From Clostridium sp. UBA3947 (GTDB taxonomy: Bacteria; Bacillota; Clostridia; Clostridiales; Clostridiaceae): a DNA stretch of 5,576 nucleotides. Of this stretch, positions 1 through 4,897 are shown one piece after another. Made by a program: the position numbers and the translations under genes. The stretch is from positions 1-5,576 of the forward strand of contig DGDR01000128.1 of NCBI GenBank assembly GCA_002385545.1, in the 5' to 3' direction. Below the pieces are notes generated by a model. That model saw only the letters and a list, made by a program, of their open reading frames with translations. It was not told the origin of the DNA and did not search any database. Position 1 is the first letter of the stretch, and each line of letters begins with the position of its first letter.

Positions 1-227
1 CCAAGCTTATATTTATGTATAGCCCTCAGCACTGCTAGAGCTCCTAGCTGGGTTAAGTCTTGGTAGCTATAGCCTGTTATTTTATAGCTTCTGGCTAATT
101 TTTTAATATAGGGCATATACTGCTGGATAAGTATAAGCTTTGCCTCTTTGTCACCGCTTTGAGCCTGCTTTACTACATACTCATAATCCATAGAGTTAAA
201 GGAGTATTCTAACTTCTTACAGTTCAT
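1..227 (-). CDS. Sigma-70-family RNA polymerase sigma factor, N-terminal part (runs off left edge)
   Basis: Seventy-five complete codons are visible from an ATG at 227 to the window edge. Residues 21-48 contain QAQSGDKEAK and the run QQYMPYIKKLARSY, and residues 53-75 contain YSYQDLTQLGALAVLRAIHKY. This is the order and spacing of sigma-70 regions 2.1 and 2.2 (AxxGDxxA, then DLxQxGxLAxxxAIxKY), the part that binds the core polymerase beta-prime coiled coil. Promoter-reading regions 2.3-2.4 and 4 lie outside the window, so promoter class cannot be judged. The start is supported by AAAGGAG eight bases upstream. The gene overlaps the 3' end of the 66-aa gene by 11 bp, suggesting translational coupling in one operon. 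The short N-terminus, without region 1.1, fits an alternative sigma of the sporulation/SigH type or of mobile elements. The related 'conjugative-transposon-like HTH' proteins (Pfam HTH_16) are an alternative. Class call is confident, subtype is not. Confidence 0.85.
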   Translation of the reverse strand, partial: MNCKKLEYSFNSMDYEYVVKQAQSGDKEAKLILIQQYMPYIKKLARSYKITGYSYQDLTQLGALAVLRAIHKYKL

Positions 228-417
228 AGTGTATAACTCCTTTGGTTAATAAGTTTTTCACCACATTTCTTTGTTCCCTATTTAAATTAATTAGGTGAAC
301 CTCTAGGTCATCATCGGATAAATCAATGAGTATAGAATTTCTAAAAACCTGAAGTCTTCCTTCCTGGTCGATTAGTTCAGCTCTGCAGAAGCTTTCATTG
401 TGTTCCTCTATTATCAT
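217..417 (-). CDS. Small acidic protein of unknown function upstream of sigma factor
   Basis: I do not recognise a family. The product is 66 aa, acidic (an IDLSDDDLEVHL stretch near residues 31-42), with one cysteine (C11), no membrane segment and no signal peptide. The first half (RAELIDQEGRLQVFRNSILIDL) looks like paired beta strands, and the end (NREQRNVVKNLLTKGVIHYEL) like a helix. An AGGGGAG ribosome binding site lies about seven bases before the ATG. It is the first gene of the leftward transcript and its stop overlaps the sigma start by 11 bp, so the two are probably translated together. A sigma-associated small regulator (anti-sigma or chaperone) is possible by position only. The codon pattern, ribosome binding site and coupling support a real gene. 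Confidence 0.7.
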   Translation of the reverse strand: MIIEEHNESFCRAELIDQEGRLQVFRNSILIDLSDDDLEVHLINLNREQRNVVKNLLTKGVIHYEL

Positions 418-484
418 AATCTCTCTCCCCTCTTATTTTTCTATTTATTAATTTTCTCTTTTATTACCTCTAGGCAAATTTTAT

Positions 485-570
485 GCTACCTAATAGTATC
501 TAACATAATGGTAACATCTTCCGATACCCTTTGTCAACATAATTTAAAAATTCATTTGCCAAATAGTATC
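485..570. promoter_or_regulatory. Operator-like repeats between the divergent genes
   Basis: The nonamer AATAGTATC occurs twice (492-500 and 562-570), and a related AAGGGTATC is on the minus strand at 523-531. The first copy belongs to a near-palindrome at 485-500, GCTAC-N6-GTATC, with one mismatch between half-sites. Repeated 5-bp half-sites of this kind are usual for XRE repressor dimers. The copy at 562-570 lies in the spacer of the repressor's own promoter. The copy at 523-531 abuts the leftward -35, and the 485-500 copy sits at its start site. This would allow the XRE protein at 607-1044 to repress the leftward operon and autoregulate. The repeats are seen, binding is inferred. Confidence 0.45.
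508..537 (-). promoter_or_regulatory. Probable sigma-A promoter for the leftward small-protein/sigma operon
   Basis: On the minus strand a perfect -35 hexamer TTGACA (plus-strand 532-537) is followed after 18 bp by TACCAT (508-513), which matches the -10 consensus at four of six positions. Transcription would begin near 501, leaving a leader of about 84 nt before the ATG at 417. The -35 is strong and the -10 mediocre. Repressor-like sites (see 485-570) sit on and just downstream of it. Inferred from consensus only. Confidence 0.45.
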
Positions 571-584
571 AAATTATATATAAT
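556..584 (+). promoter_or_regulatory. Sigma-A-type promoter for the XRE repressor gene
   Basis: TTGCCA (556-561) and a perfect TATAAT (579-584) are separated by the optimal 17 bp. The expected start is near 591, giving a very short leader of about 16 nt that consists of little more than the AAAGGAGTGG ribosome binding site at 591-600. An AATAGTATC operator-like copy occupies the spacer (562-570), which fits autorepression. Confidence 0.7.
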
Positions 585-606
585 TAAGTTAAAGGAGTGG
601 ATTCAC

Positions 607-1044
607 ATGACTTTTGGTGAATATGTAAGAAAATTAAGAAAAGAAAGCAAGCTTTCTCAAAGGGACTTAGCTGAAAAGAGTGGAATTAGTAATGCAGAGA
701 TATCTAGAATAGAGTCTGGGGAGAGAAAAAATCCAGCTCCTGCAATTTTGAAGGCAATTGCTCCCCATATCGGCGTTACCTATGAGGAGCTTTTACAGAA
801 GGCAGGATACATAGAAGAAGTTGTTCCTCACCAAAGCTATACGGAAAAGATATATAGAGATCAGGATGGAAGCATTATAGATATTGTTAAGAGAGCAAAT
901 ATCATGCATGAGAAGGATCCAGATTGGGCAAACCTTTCCTTTAGAGTAGCAATTTCTAACTTGCCTCCAGAGGATATGGATATTATCAAAGCACAAACTG
1001 AAGCTTTATATAACAGCCTAATGCAAAAGCACAAGAAGAAATAG
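607..1044 (+). CDS. XRE-family HTH transcriptional repressor
   Basis: A 145-aa cytoplasmic DNA-binding protein. Residues 4-63 are a classic Cro/CI/XRE helix-turn-helix: GEYVRKLRKESKLSQRDLAE, then recognition helix SNAEISRIESGERKNP, then the closing helices ending YEELLQKAGY. The C-terminal part (about 70-145) has no named domain that I can see but includes SNLPPEDMDIIKAQTEALYN, a tail common in repressors paired with ImmA proteases. The reading frame is open back to 400, but the ATG at 607 is chosen because AAAGGAGTGG precedes it by six bases, the HTH begins at once, and a TATAAT box lies at 579-584; the upstream extension is promoter DNA. The gene is divergent from the small-protein/sigma pair and 53 bp upstream of an ImmA-type peptidase. 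By analogy with ImmR/ImmA it likely represses the divergent operon and itself until cleaved. The repressor role is inferred; the fold is clear. Confidence 0.9.
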   Translation: MTFGEYVRKLRKESKLSQRDLAEKSGISNAEISRIESGERKNPAPAILKAIAPHIGVTYEELLQKAGYIEEVVPHQSYTEKIYRDQDGSIIDIVKRANIMHEKDPDWANLSFRVAISNLPPEDMDIIKAQTEALYNSLMQKHKKK

Positions 1045-1050
1045 GACTAG

Positions 1051-1085
1051 GGCTGCACCTTTTAAGTAGGCTGCAGCTATTTTTT
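1051..1085 (+). terminator. Intrinsic terminator or attenuator between repressor and peptidase
   Basis: GGCTGCA (1051-1057) pairs with TGCAGCT (1072-1078, one G-U) and the inner CCT (1058-1060) pairs with AGG (1068-1070), leaving a bulged C and a 7-nt loop. The stem is followed by A and then six T (1080-1085). It begins seven bases after the repressor stop. The peptidase ribosome binding site (GGTGAT, 1087-1092) starts two bases after the T-run, so partial read-through would make the peptidase less abundant than the repressor. Confidence 0.7.
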
Positions 1086-1097
1086 GGGTGATTAATT

Positions 1098-2036
1098 ATG
1101 AAGGAAATGTATAATCCAAAATACTTTTCGGTAAATTTGATTCCTGAATACCGGATTGAATTTATTAGGCTTAGGGTTAAGGAATTTACAGGCCTACTAA
1201 AGCTGCAAGATGATGATTGGCCCTTGGATGGTATAGAATTATTAAAGGAAGTAGTTGGAAAAGAACTTCTGAAGCTTAAGGTTAGACTTGCACCTATGGA
1301 TGACAGGTTGGATGGCTTTTGCAAATATGATAAAGATATTCAGTATTATATTATTCAATTGAATTCTAATAAAATCCGATATCCTTTTAAATACTCTAAG
1401 GATAGAAGATTGAACTTCACTATCTTTCACGAACTAGGCCATATATTATTAGACCATCTGGATATTCCAAGGGAGCTAAAGAGTGAGGCAGATATAGATC
1501 TTGAGGAATTAGAAGCTAACTATTTTGCCTCCTTGTTGTTGATGCCGGAGAAGCTTCTTTACAGCTGTAACTTTCCATCTTTGGAGCTCACTGCTGAATA
1601 TTTAAATGTTTCAAACAGGGCTCTTTGGTATAGGCTAAACAACCTTAAAAGGCTGGATTTGCTTCAATCAAAGATGGAAAAGACCTGCCAGTGTTGCGGT
1701 AATACCTATTTTTCCATGATGGCTGAATATTGTAGCATCTGCGGCACACCAATTAGAGGACATGCCAAAGGAATTCGAAGGCGTTTCTTCCCTGAGGCTA
1801 TAGCCCTAGATGGCTACAAAAGAGTTTTAGAATGTCCCCGCTGCAAGGGAAAAAGTTTTCGTGGAGATAGATGTTCAGTATGCGGCACTTACATTTTTAA
1901 TTACTGCTCACAATATATTAAATCAGGCTCCATGTCTTGCGATTACGTTGGCCTTGGTAACAGTAGATTTTGCGAGCATTGTGGCGAGATTACATATTTT
2001 TATTCTATTGGCCTTTTAAAGCCTTGGAATGACTGA
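1098..2036 (+). CDS. ImmA/IrrE-family zinc metallopeptidase with C-terminal zinc-ribbon cysteines
   Basis: A 312-aa protein, longer than plain ImmA proteins. Residues 103-150 hold the M78-family signature: RRLNFTIFHELGHILLDH with the HExxH zinc site (H111, E112, H115), then EELEANYFASLLLMP, whose E136/E137/E139 region supplies the third zinc ligand. Residues 161-188 (LELTAEYLNVSNRALWYRL) form the helix-turn-helix-like segment usual after this domain. The C-terminal third is unusual: CxxC-type pairs at C197/C200, C212/C215, C246/C249, C259/C262 and C292/C295, plus C270 and C281, enough for two zinc ribbons and perhaps a third. ATG 1098 is chosen over ATG 1107 because GGTGAT lies five bases upstream. 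ImmA of ICEBs1 cleaves its partner repressor ImmR, and by context the substrate here is the XRE protein at 607-1044. The ribbons could bind nucleic acid or a protein signal. Family is certain; substrate is inferred. Confidence 0.9.
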   Translation: MKEMYNPKYFSVNLIPEYRIEFIRLRVKEFTGLLKLQDDDWPLDGIELLKEVVGKELLKLKVRLAPMDDRLDGFCKYDKDIQYYIIQLNSNKIRYPFKYSKDRRLNFTIFHELGHILLDHLDIPRELKSEADIDLEELEANYFASLLLMPEKLLYSCNFPSLELTAEYLNVSNRALWYRLNNLKRLDLLQSKMEKTCQCCGNTYFSMMAEYCSICGTPIRGHAKGIRRRFFPEAIALDGYKRVLECPRCKGKSFRGDRCSVCGTYIFNYCSQYIKSGSMSCDYVGLGNSRFCEHCGEITYFYSIGLLKPWND

Positions 2037-2148
2037 TTGTCTCATAACTTTATTAAACTAAAGTATAATTTTCTATATAATTTAGACGTATTTTGTGACC
2101 TTTTGTAATTTTTTTCGTATAAATATTTGTCTGACTGCATCAAAAGGC

Positions 2149-2178
2149 TTGTAAGCATATTAAAAGCTTACATATTAT
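2149..2178 (+). promoter_or_regulatory. Candidate promoter of the LCP gene with an inverted repeat in its spacer
   Basis: TTGTAA (2149-2154) and TATTAT (2173-2178) are 18 bp apart and match the sigma-A consensus at four and five of six positions. A perfect inverted repeat, TGTAAGC (2150-2156) and GCTTACA (2166-2172), with a 9-bp centre fills the -35 and spacer, as an operator would; it lacks a T-run, so it is not a terminator. The leader would be about 98 nt and carries a weak AACTCA/TGAGTT hairpin (2227-2255). The rest of 2037-2282 is AT-rich with no gene. A second TATAAT at 2186-2191 has no good -35. Confidence 0.4.
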
Positions 2179-2282
2179 CATGGGCTATAATTAAACTTTT
2201 TAGTATGCGCAAAAATCTAGGGAAGGAACTCAGTATATATGAAAATAATTGAGTTAAATTGAGAAATGAGGGGATGGATTTT

Positions 2283-3221
2283 ATGAAGAAGAAACAAAAA
2301 AAGATTATTTTTATATCTTTAGCTGTAGTGCTTAGTTTGGTATTTGCAGGTATTGCAGGCACCTATTTATATACTCAGTCTTTATTAAATAAGATACAGA
2401 GAGAAAAAATCGACCAGAGCCCAGATGCCTTAGGTATTGACAAGGATGCTGATGAAAAAATCAAAAATAATAAAAATAGCAAAAATATAACCAACATCGC
2501 TCTATTTGGTATCGATGCAGAGGACGGAAAGGCAGGCCGTTCTGATGCTATTATGATTTTATCTATAGATGAAGCCCACGGAAAAGTTAAACTAGCATCC
2601 ATAATGAGAGACTCCTATGTAAATATTGATGGTCGTGGCATGGATAAAATAAATCACGCCTACGCCTTTGGAGGACCGCAGCTGGCTTTAAAAACTATTA
2701 ACTCCAATTATAAGCTCAACATAAAGGATTATGTTTCTGTAAACTTTTCTTCCCTACCTAAGTTAGTTGATGCAGTTGGTGGCGTAGAGATTGATATTAA
2801 GGATTATGAGCTTTCTGAATTGAAGTCCTATGGAATAACAACTACCGGATTGCAAACCCTTAATGGTAATCAAGCTTTAAAATATGCAAGAATCCGATAT
2901 GTTGGTAACGGTGACTATGAACGTACTGAAAGACATAGAACAATCCTTAGTAGCGTATTCTCAAAGCTAATGAAGCAGGATAAAGGCAAAATACTAAGCA
3001 CTGTTTCAGATATACTGCCAATGGTTAAGACCAACTTATCCAACGGTGAAATTATGGATTTAACCTTAGATGTAATAGACATAAAGCCTTCCAAAATCGA
3101 ACAAATAAGATTCCCTGCCGATGGATACTGTCAAGGAAAGATGATTGGTGGAATTTATTACTTAACCTTCGATCAGGAAGCTACTAATGAACAGTTGTAT
3201 AAGTTTATATTTGAAGAATAA
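2283..3221 (+). CDS. LytR-CpsA-Psr (LCP) family cell wall polymer ligase
   Basis: A 312-aa type II membrane protein: short lysine-rich cytoplasmic start (MKKKQKK), one membrane helix (residues 8-30), a charged linker to about 68, then an extracellular LCP domain. LCP enzymes transfer undecaprenyl-pyrophosphate-linked glycopolymers (teichoic acid, capsule) to peptidoglycan. Family motifs are intact in order: NIALFGIDAEDG (69-82, acidic D78), GRSDAIMI (85-92), SIMRDSYVNIDG (106-117, R109/D110), DKINHAYAFGG (121-131), VDAVGGVEIDI (162-172), LNGNQALKYARIR (193-205) and ERTERHRTIL (213-222), giving the arginine cluster that holds the pyrophosphate. Length is normal and I see no defect. The frame opens at a TTG (2259), but ATG 2283 is chosen because GAGGGG (2268-2273) lies nine bases upstream and the product then starts with the membrane anchor. 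It appears monocistronic, convergent with the kinase gene. The exact polymer is unknown; such genes are often annotated lytR. Confidence 0.93.
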   Translation: MKKKQKKIIFISLAVVLSLVFAGIAGTYLYTQSLLNKIQREKIDQSPDALGIDKDADEKIKNNKNSKNITNIALFGIDAEDGKAGRSDAIMILSIDEAHGKVKLASIMRDSYVNIDGRGMDKINHAYAFGGPQLALKTINSNYKLNIKDYVSVNFSSLPKLVDAVGGVEIDIKDYELSELKSYGITTTGLQTLNGNQALKYARIRYVGNGDYERTERHRTILSSVFSKLMKQDKGKILSTVSDILPMVKTNLSNGEIMDLTLDVIDIKPSKIEQIRFPADGYCQGKMIGGIYYLTFDQEATNEQLYKFIFEE

Positions 3222-3398
3222 AAAGGTAATACCGCTCTTTTAGAAGTGAGGGATCAAAACTAAGATATCAGGTATAAGACCTTTGAAACCTGCTATCATA
3301 TGGCAAGTTCACTACGTGCCTTTATATAAAAAGGCGTGATGAAAAAGTCTATTCTACTGATTTTTAACATTTATGAACCCTTTCAAAAATTTAAATAA
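3222..3398 (+). other. Structured intergenic stretch downstream of the LCP gene
   Basis: This 177-bp stretch holds no recognised gene but two hairpins. The first pairs 3264-3273 with 3288-3297 (4 bp, a mismatch, 5 bp). The second pairs 3315-3323 with 3330-3338 (GCCTTT/AAAGGC core plus C-G and two G-U pairs), extended by TTCA/TGAA (3308-3311 with 3340-3343). Neither has a T-run. A 19-codon ORF runs 3339-3398 (product begins MKKSILLIFNIYEP) and its stop abuts the terminator at 3399; its start lies in the second hairpin and its only Shine-Dalgarno-like bases (AAGG) are in that stem. It may be a long 3' UTR, a small RNA, or a leader with a peptide. I match it to no known riboswitch. Confidence 0.35.
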
Positions 3399-3450
3399 AT
3401 CACCTCCATAGCCCTGCCTAAAGGCAAGAAATTATGGAGGTGATATTTTT
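3399..3450. terminator. Bidirectional intrinsic terminator between convergent LCP and kinase genes
   Basis: Perfect 12-bp arms ATCACCTCCATA (3399-3410) and TATGGAGGTGAT (3433-3444) enclose a second small hairpin, TGCCT/AGGCA (3415-3426). On the plus strand five T follow (3446-3450, after A). On the minus strand the arm is followed by a T-rich run (TTTATTTAAATTTTT). It lies 20 bp beyond the kinase stop codon. Oddly, the right arm contains a perfect Shine-Dalgarno, GGAGGTGAT, six bases before an ATG at 3451. Confidence 0.8.
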
Positions 3451-3464
3451 ATGTCTGTATTAAA

Positions 3465-4562
3465 TTATAGAACCACTCTCAGAACAAACTGGTTGTCCTT
3501 TATTATAAACTGGCAGTTACCCTTAAGTTTTTCTGTAACATATTTAATACTCTGACTTCCAAGGCCGTGTCCACTTTCTTTGGCCTGGGGCACCCCATCT
3601 AACATATCCACCTTATCTTCATAAGGATTCTTAATAGATAAAAGAATCTTATCCTTGTACATTCTTAAATCCAAAGTAATACTTCTTTCTTTACCTGGAC
3701 CAAGCTTTGAAACAGCATGAATGGCATTCTCTAAACCGTTAGATAGGATAGAGGTAAAATCAACATCAGAAACAGGCAGCTTGGTTGGTATTTTAATTGA
3801 ATGATAGAAGATAATTCCCTTTTCATTTATTTCATTTTCATAGGATGAAAGAATCATATTAACAATTTTATTTTCACAGTGCTTATTCATAGCAGTCTTA
3901 TCGGTCAAGGCTATAATCTCGCGGATGTATGATTTAGCCTTGTCTGTATCACCATGCTCAATGTAGGATGATATATTGCTAAGAAAATGCCGCATATCAT
4001 GTCGTATCAATGCTACTGCATATTCGGAACGCTTGATTGCCTCCACTTCCTTTTCCCACTGTACCCTCATCATCTCCATTAACTGATTATGCTGCTCAAT
4101 TTGGCATTTTTCTTCATATTCCTTGAAATATATAACGCTAAAAAGCAGGAAGGCTATACATAGAACAAAGGGCAAAAACTCAAAAACAAGCTCCGAACCA
4201 CTATATAGAAGATTGGTGTAAACTGTAGCTATATAATCAAAAACATAATAAGTGGCTGGCAAAATACTAAAAATCAACACTGTTTTATAGGGCTTTGTTA
4301 AAATCACAGCTATAGAGGGAGCAATATATTTAATAATAAGTAGACCTAAAACTATATTAAGGACAGTACGAACTCCATAAGAAATCCATTGCTCACCAGT
4401 GAAAACTAAAAACAACATACTAATCCATTTACCCAACTGACAGAAAAGATAGGCTGATGAAATGGCAAATATGCTAGATATCAGCTTCTGCTTATAGTGT
4501 AGACCATATAACAAAAGGGGAGGTGATATGTGTAATGATAGGATACAACCACAAAGCCCCAT
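3465..4562 (-). CDS. GHKL sensor histidine kinase (AgrC-like), frameshifted: kinase portion
   Basis: This frame holds 365 codons from a probably fortuitous ATG at 4562; only residues from about 14 onward look native. Membrane helices lie near 27-54, 62-88, 93-116 and 124-147, followed by a charged helical linker (148-180). The cytoplasmic kinase follows: phosphoacceptor H188 in LIRHDMRHFLSNI, N-box SNGLENAIHAV (274-284) and G-box ESGHGLGSQSIKYV (329-342). These are the H, N and G boxes of AgrC/NatK-type kinases, which sense peptides at the membrane and phosphorylate a LytTR regulator. The expected first helices lie in another frame (4492-4737). One base fewer within 4512-4530 would give a 423-aa protein of normal length starting at GTG 4737. 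As read, the gene is a pseudogene unless expressed by frameshifting, and all catalytic boxes remain intact. A sequencing error in a homopolymer is possible. No ribosome binding site supports the ATG at 4562. Confidence 0.85.
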   Translation of the reverse strand: MGLCGCILSLHISPPLLLYGLHYKQKLISSIFAISSAYLFCQLGKWISMLFLVFTGEQWISYGVRTVLNIVLGLLIIKYIAPSIAVILTKPYKTVLIFSILPATYYVFDYIATVYTNLLYSGSELVFEFLPFVLCIAFLLFSVIYFKEYEEKCQIEQHNQLMEMMRVQWEKEVEAIKRSEYAVALIRHDMRHFLSNISSYIEHGDTDKAKSYIREIIALTDKTAMNKHCENKIVNMILSSYENEINEKGIIFYHSIKIPTKLPVSDVDFTSILSNGLENAIHAVSKLGPGKERSITLDLRMYKDKILLSIKNPYEDKVDMLDGVPQAKESGHGLGSQSIKYVTEKLKGNCQFIIKDNQFVLRVVL

Positions 4563-4737
4563 CTAGGCCATATTGCTTATAACATACAAATTGAATGCCA
4601 TTCACCGCTATGCAAAAGTTCAATAATACTAAGATATTCTTCCTACTAAAAGGTATCCGAAGAATTGCTGCAGAAGCAAAAACTCCAAATAATAGCAGAG
4701 AAGTATTTGTAGACATACCTAATATAAATTCTAACAC
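4492..4737 (-). pseudogene. N-terminal membrane-sensor segment of the frameshifted GHKL kinase
   Basis: Eighty-one codons begin at GTG 4737, chosen because AAGGAGG (4746-4752) lies eight bases upstream; the in-frame ATG at 4758 would put that ribosome binding site inside the coding region. Two membrane helices are visible (LGMSTNTSLLLFGVFASAAIL and NILVLLNFCIAVNGIQFVCY), then YGLDGALWLYPIITHI, a stretch typical of the third helix in AgrC-like kinases. After THI the frame yields a non-native tail (TSPFVIWSTL) and stops at 4492, while the neighbouring frame continues with PPLLLYGLHYKQKLISSIFA. The two ORFs are therefore one gene split by a one-base shift. The upstream response regulator lies 142 bp away. 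Confidence 0.75.
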
Positions 4738-4742
4738 TATAT

Positions 4743-4752
4743 CCCCCTCCTT
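4743..4752 (-). promoter_or_regulatory. Ribosome binding site deciding the kinase GTG start
   Basis: AAGGAGGGGG on the minus strand, with GTG at 4737-4735 at proper distance. It immediately follows the last degenerate 21-bp repeat, whose TAA (4751-4753) shares bases with it. Confidence 0.65.
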
Positions 4753-4897
4753 ATTCAATATCCTTAAGCCTTCTTCTCTTATCCTGAAGCAATTTCTATT
4801 TACCCTAAATCAATAGTCATTTATCCTAAAACACTTTTTATTTATCTTGAAACACTTTCTATTTATCTTGGAACATTTCCTACTTATCCTGGAACAT
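4751..4897 (-). repeat. Seven-unit 21-bp tandem repeat spanning the regulator 3' end and the regulator-kinase gap
   Basis: Units from the regulator side are 4877-4897, 4856-4876, 4835-4855, 4814-4834, 4793-4813, 4772-4792 and 4751-4771, contiguous. Unit 1 is the regulator's last codons ATG TTC CAG GAT AAG, stop TAG, then GAA. Later units read ATG/GTG/TTG, then TTC/TTT/ATT/CTT, CAR or TAG, GAT or GGT, and AAR; units 1-5 have a stop at the same sixth codon (TAG, TAG, TAA, TGA, TAG). Units 1/2 and 2/3 agree at 18 of 21 bases and units 3/4 at 16 of 21; units 5-7 are more diverged. Core TTYCARGATAA recurs. The 21-bp period is two helical turns and equals the centre spacing of paired LytTR binding sites. 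There are no spacers, so it is not CRISPR. Confidence 0.9.

Noticed and set aside
400..606. Upstream extension of the XRE reading frame to an ATG at 400
   Set aside because: It spans the promoter, the operators and the ribosome binding site of the true start at 607 and encodes a low-complexity, non-native sequence.
986..1430. Minus-strand ORFs of 112 and 62 codons
   Set aside because: Serine/asparagine-rich shadows antisense to the peptidase gene, with no ribosome binding sites.
2203..2250. 15-codon ORF (MRKNLGKELS...) in the LCP leader
   Set aside because: No ribosome binding site and no recognisable peptide features.
2168..2602. Minus-strand ORFs of 64 and 75 codons
   Set aside because: Antisense to the membrane anchor and start of the LCP gene; hydrophobic only because they mirror its AT-rich codons.
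3225..3240. T-box-like GGTAATACCGCTC
   Set aside because: Resembles a T-box conserved stretch only slightly; there is no specifier stem, no antiterminator and no aminoacyl or amino-acid gene downstream.
4519..4529. GGAGGTGATAT shared with the terminator arm at 3436-3446, located at the kinase frameshift
   Set aside because: An 11-base match to a generic Shine-Dalgarno string; on the kinase mRNA it is the complement, so it cannot act as a frameshift-stimulating Shine-Dalgarno. Treated as coincidence.
4595..4816. 73-codon plus-strand ORF
   Set aside because: Antisense to the kinase N-terminal segment and the repeat array; no start signal.
4751..4897. CRISPR array
   Set aside because: The 21-bp units are contiguous with no unique spacers, and unit 1 is coding sequence of the regulator.
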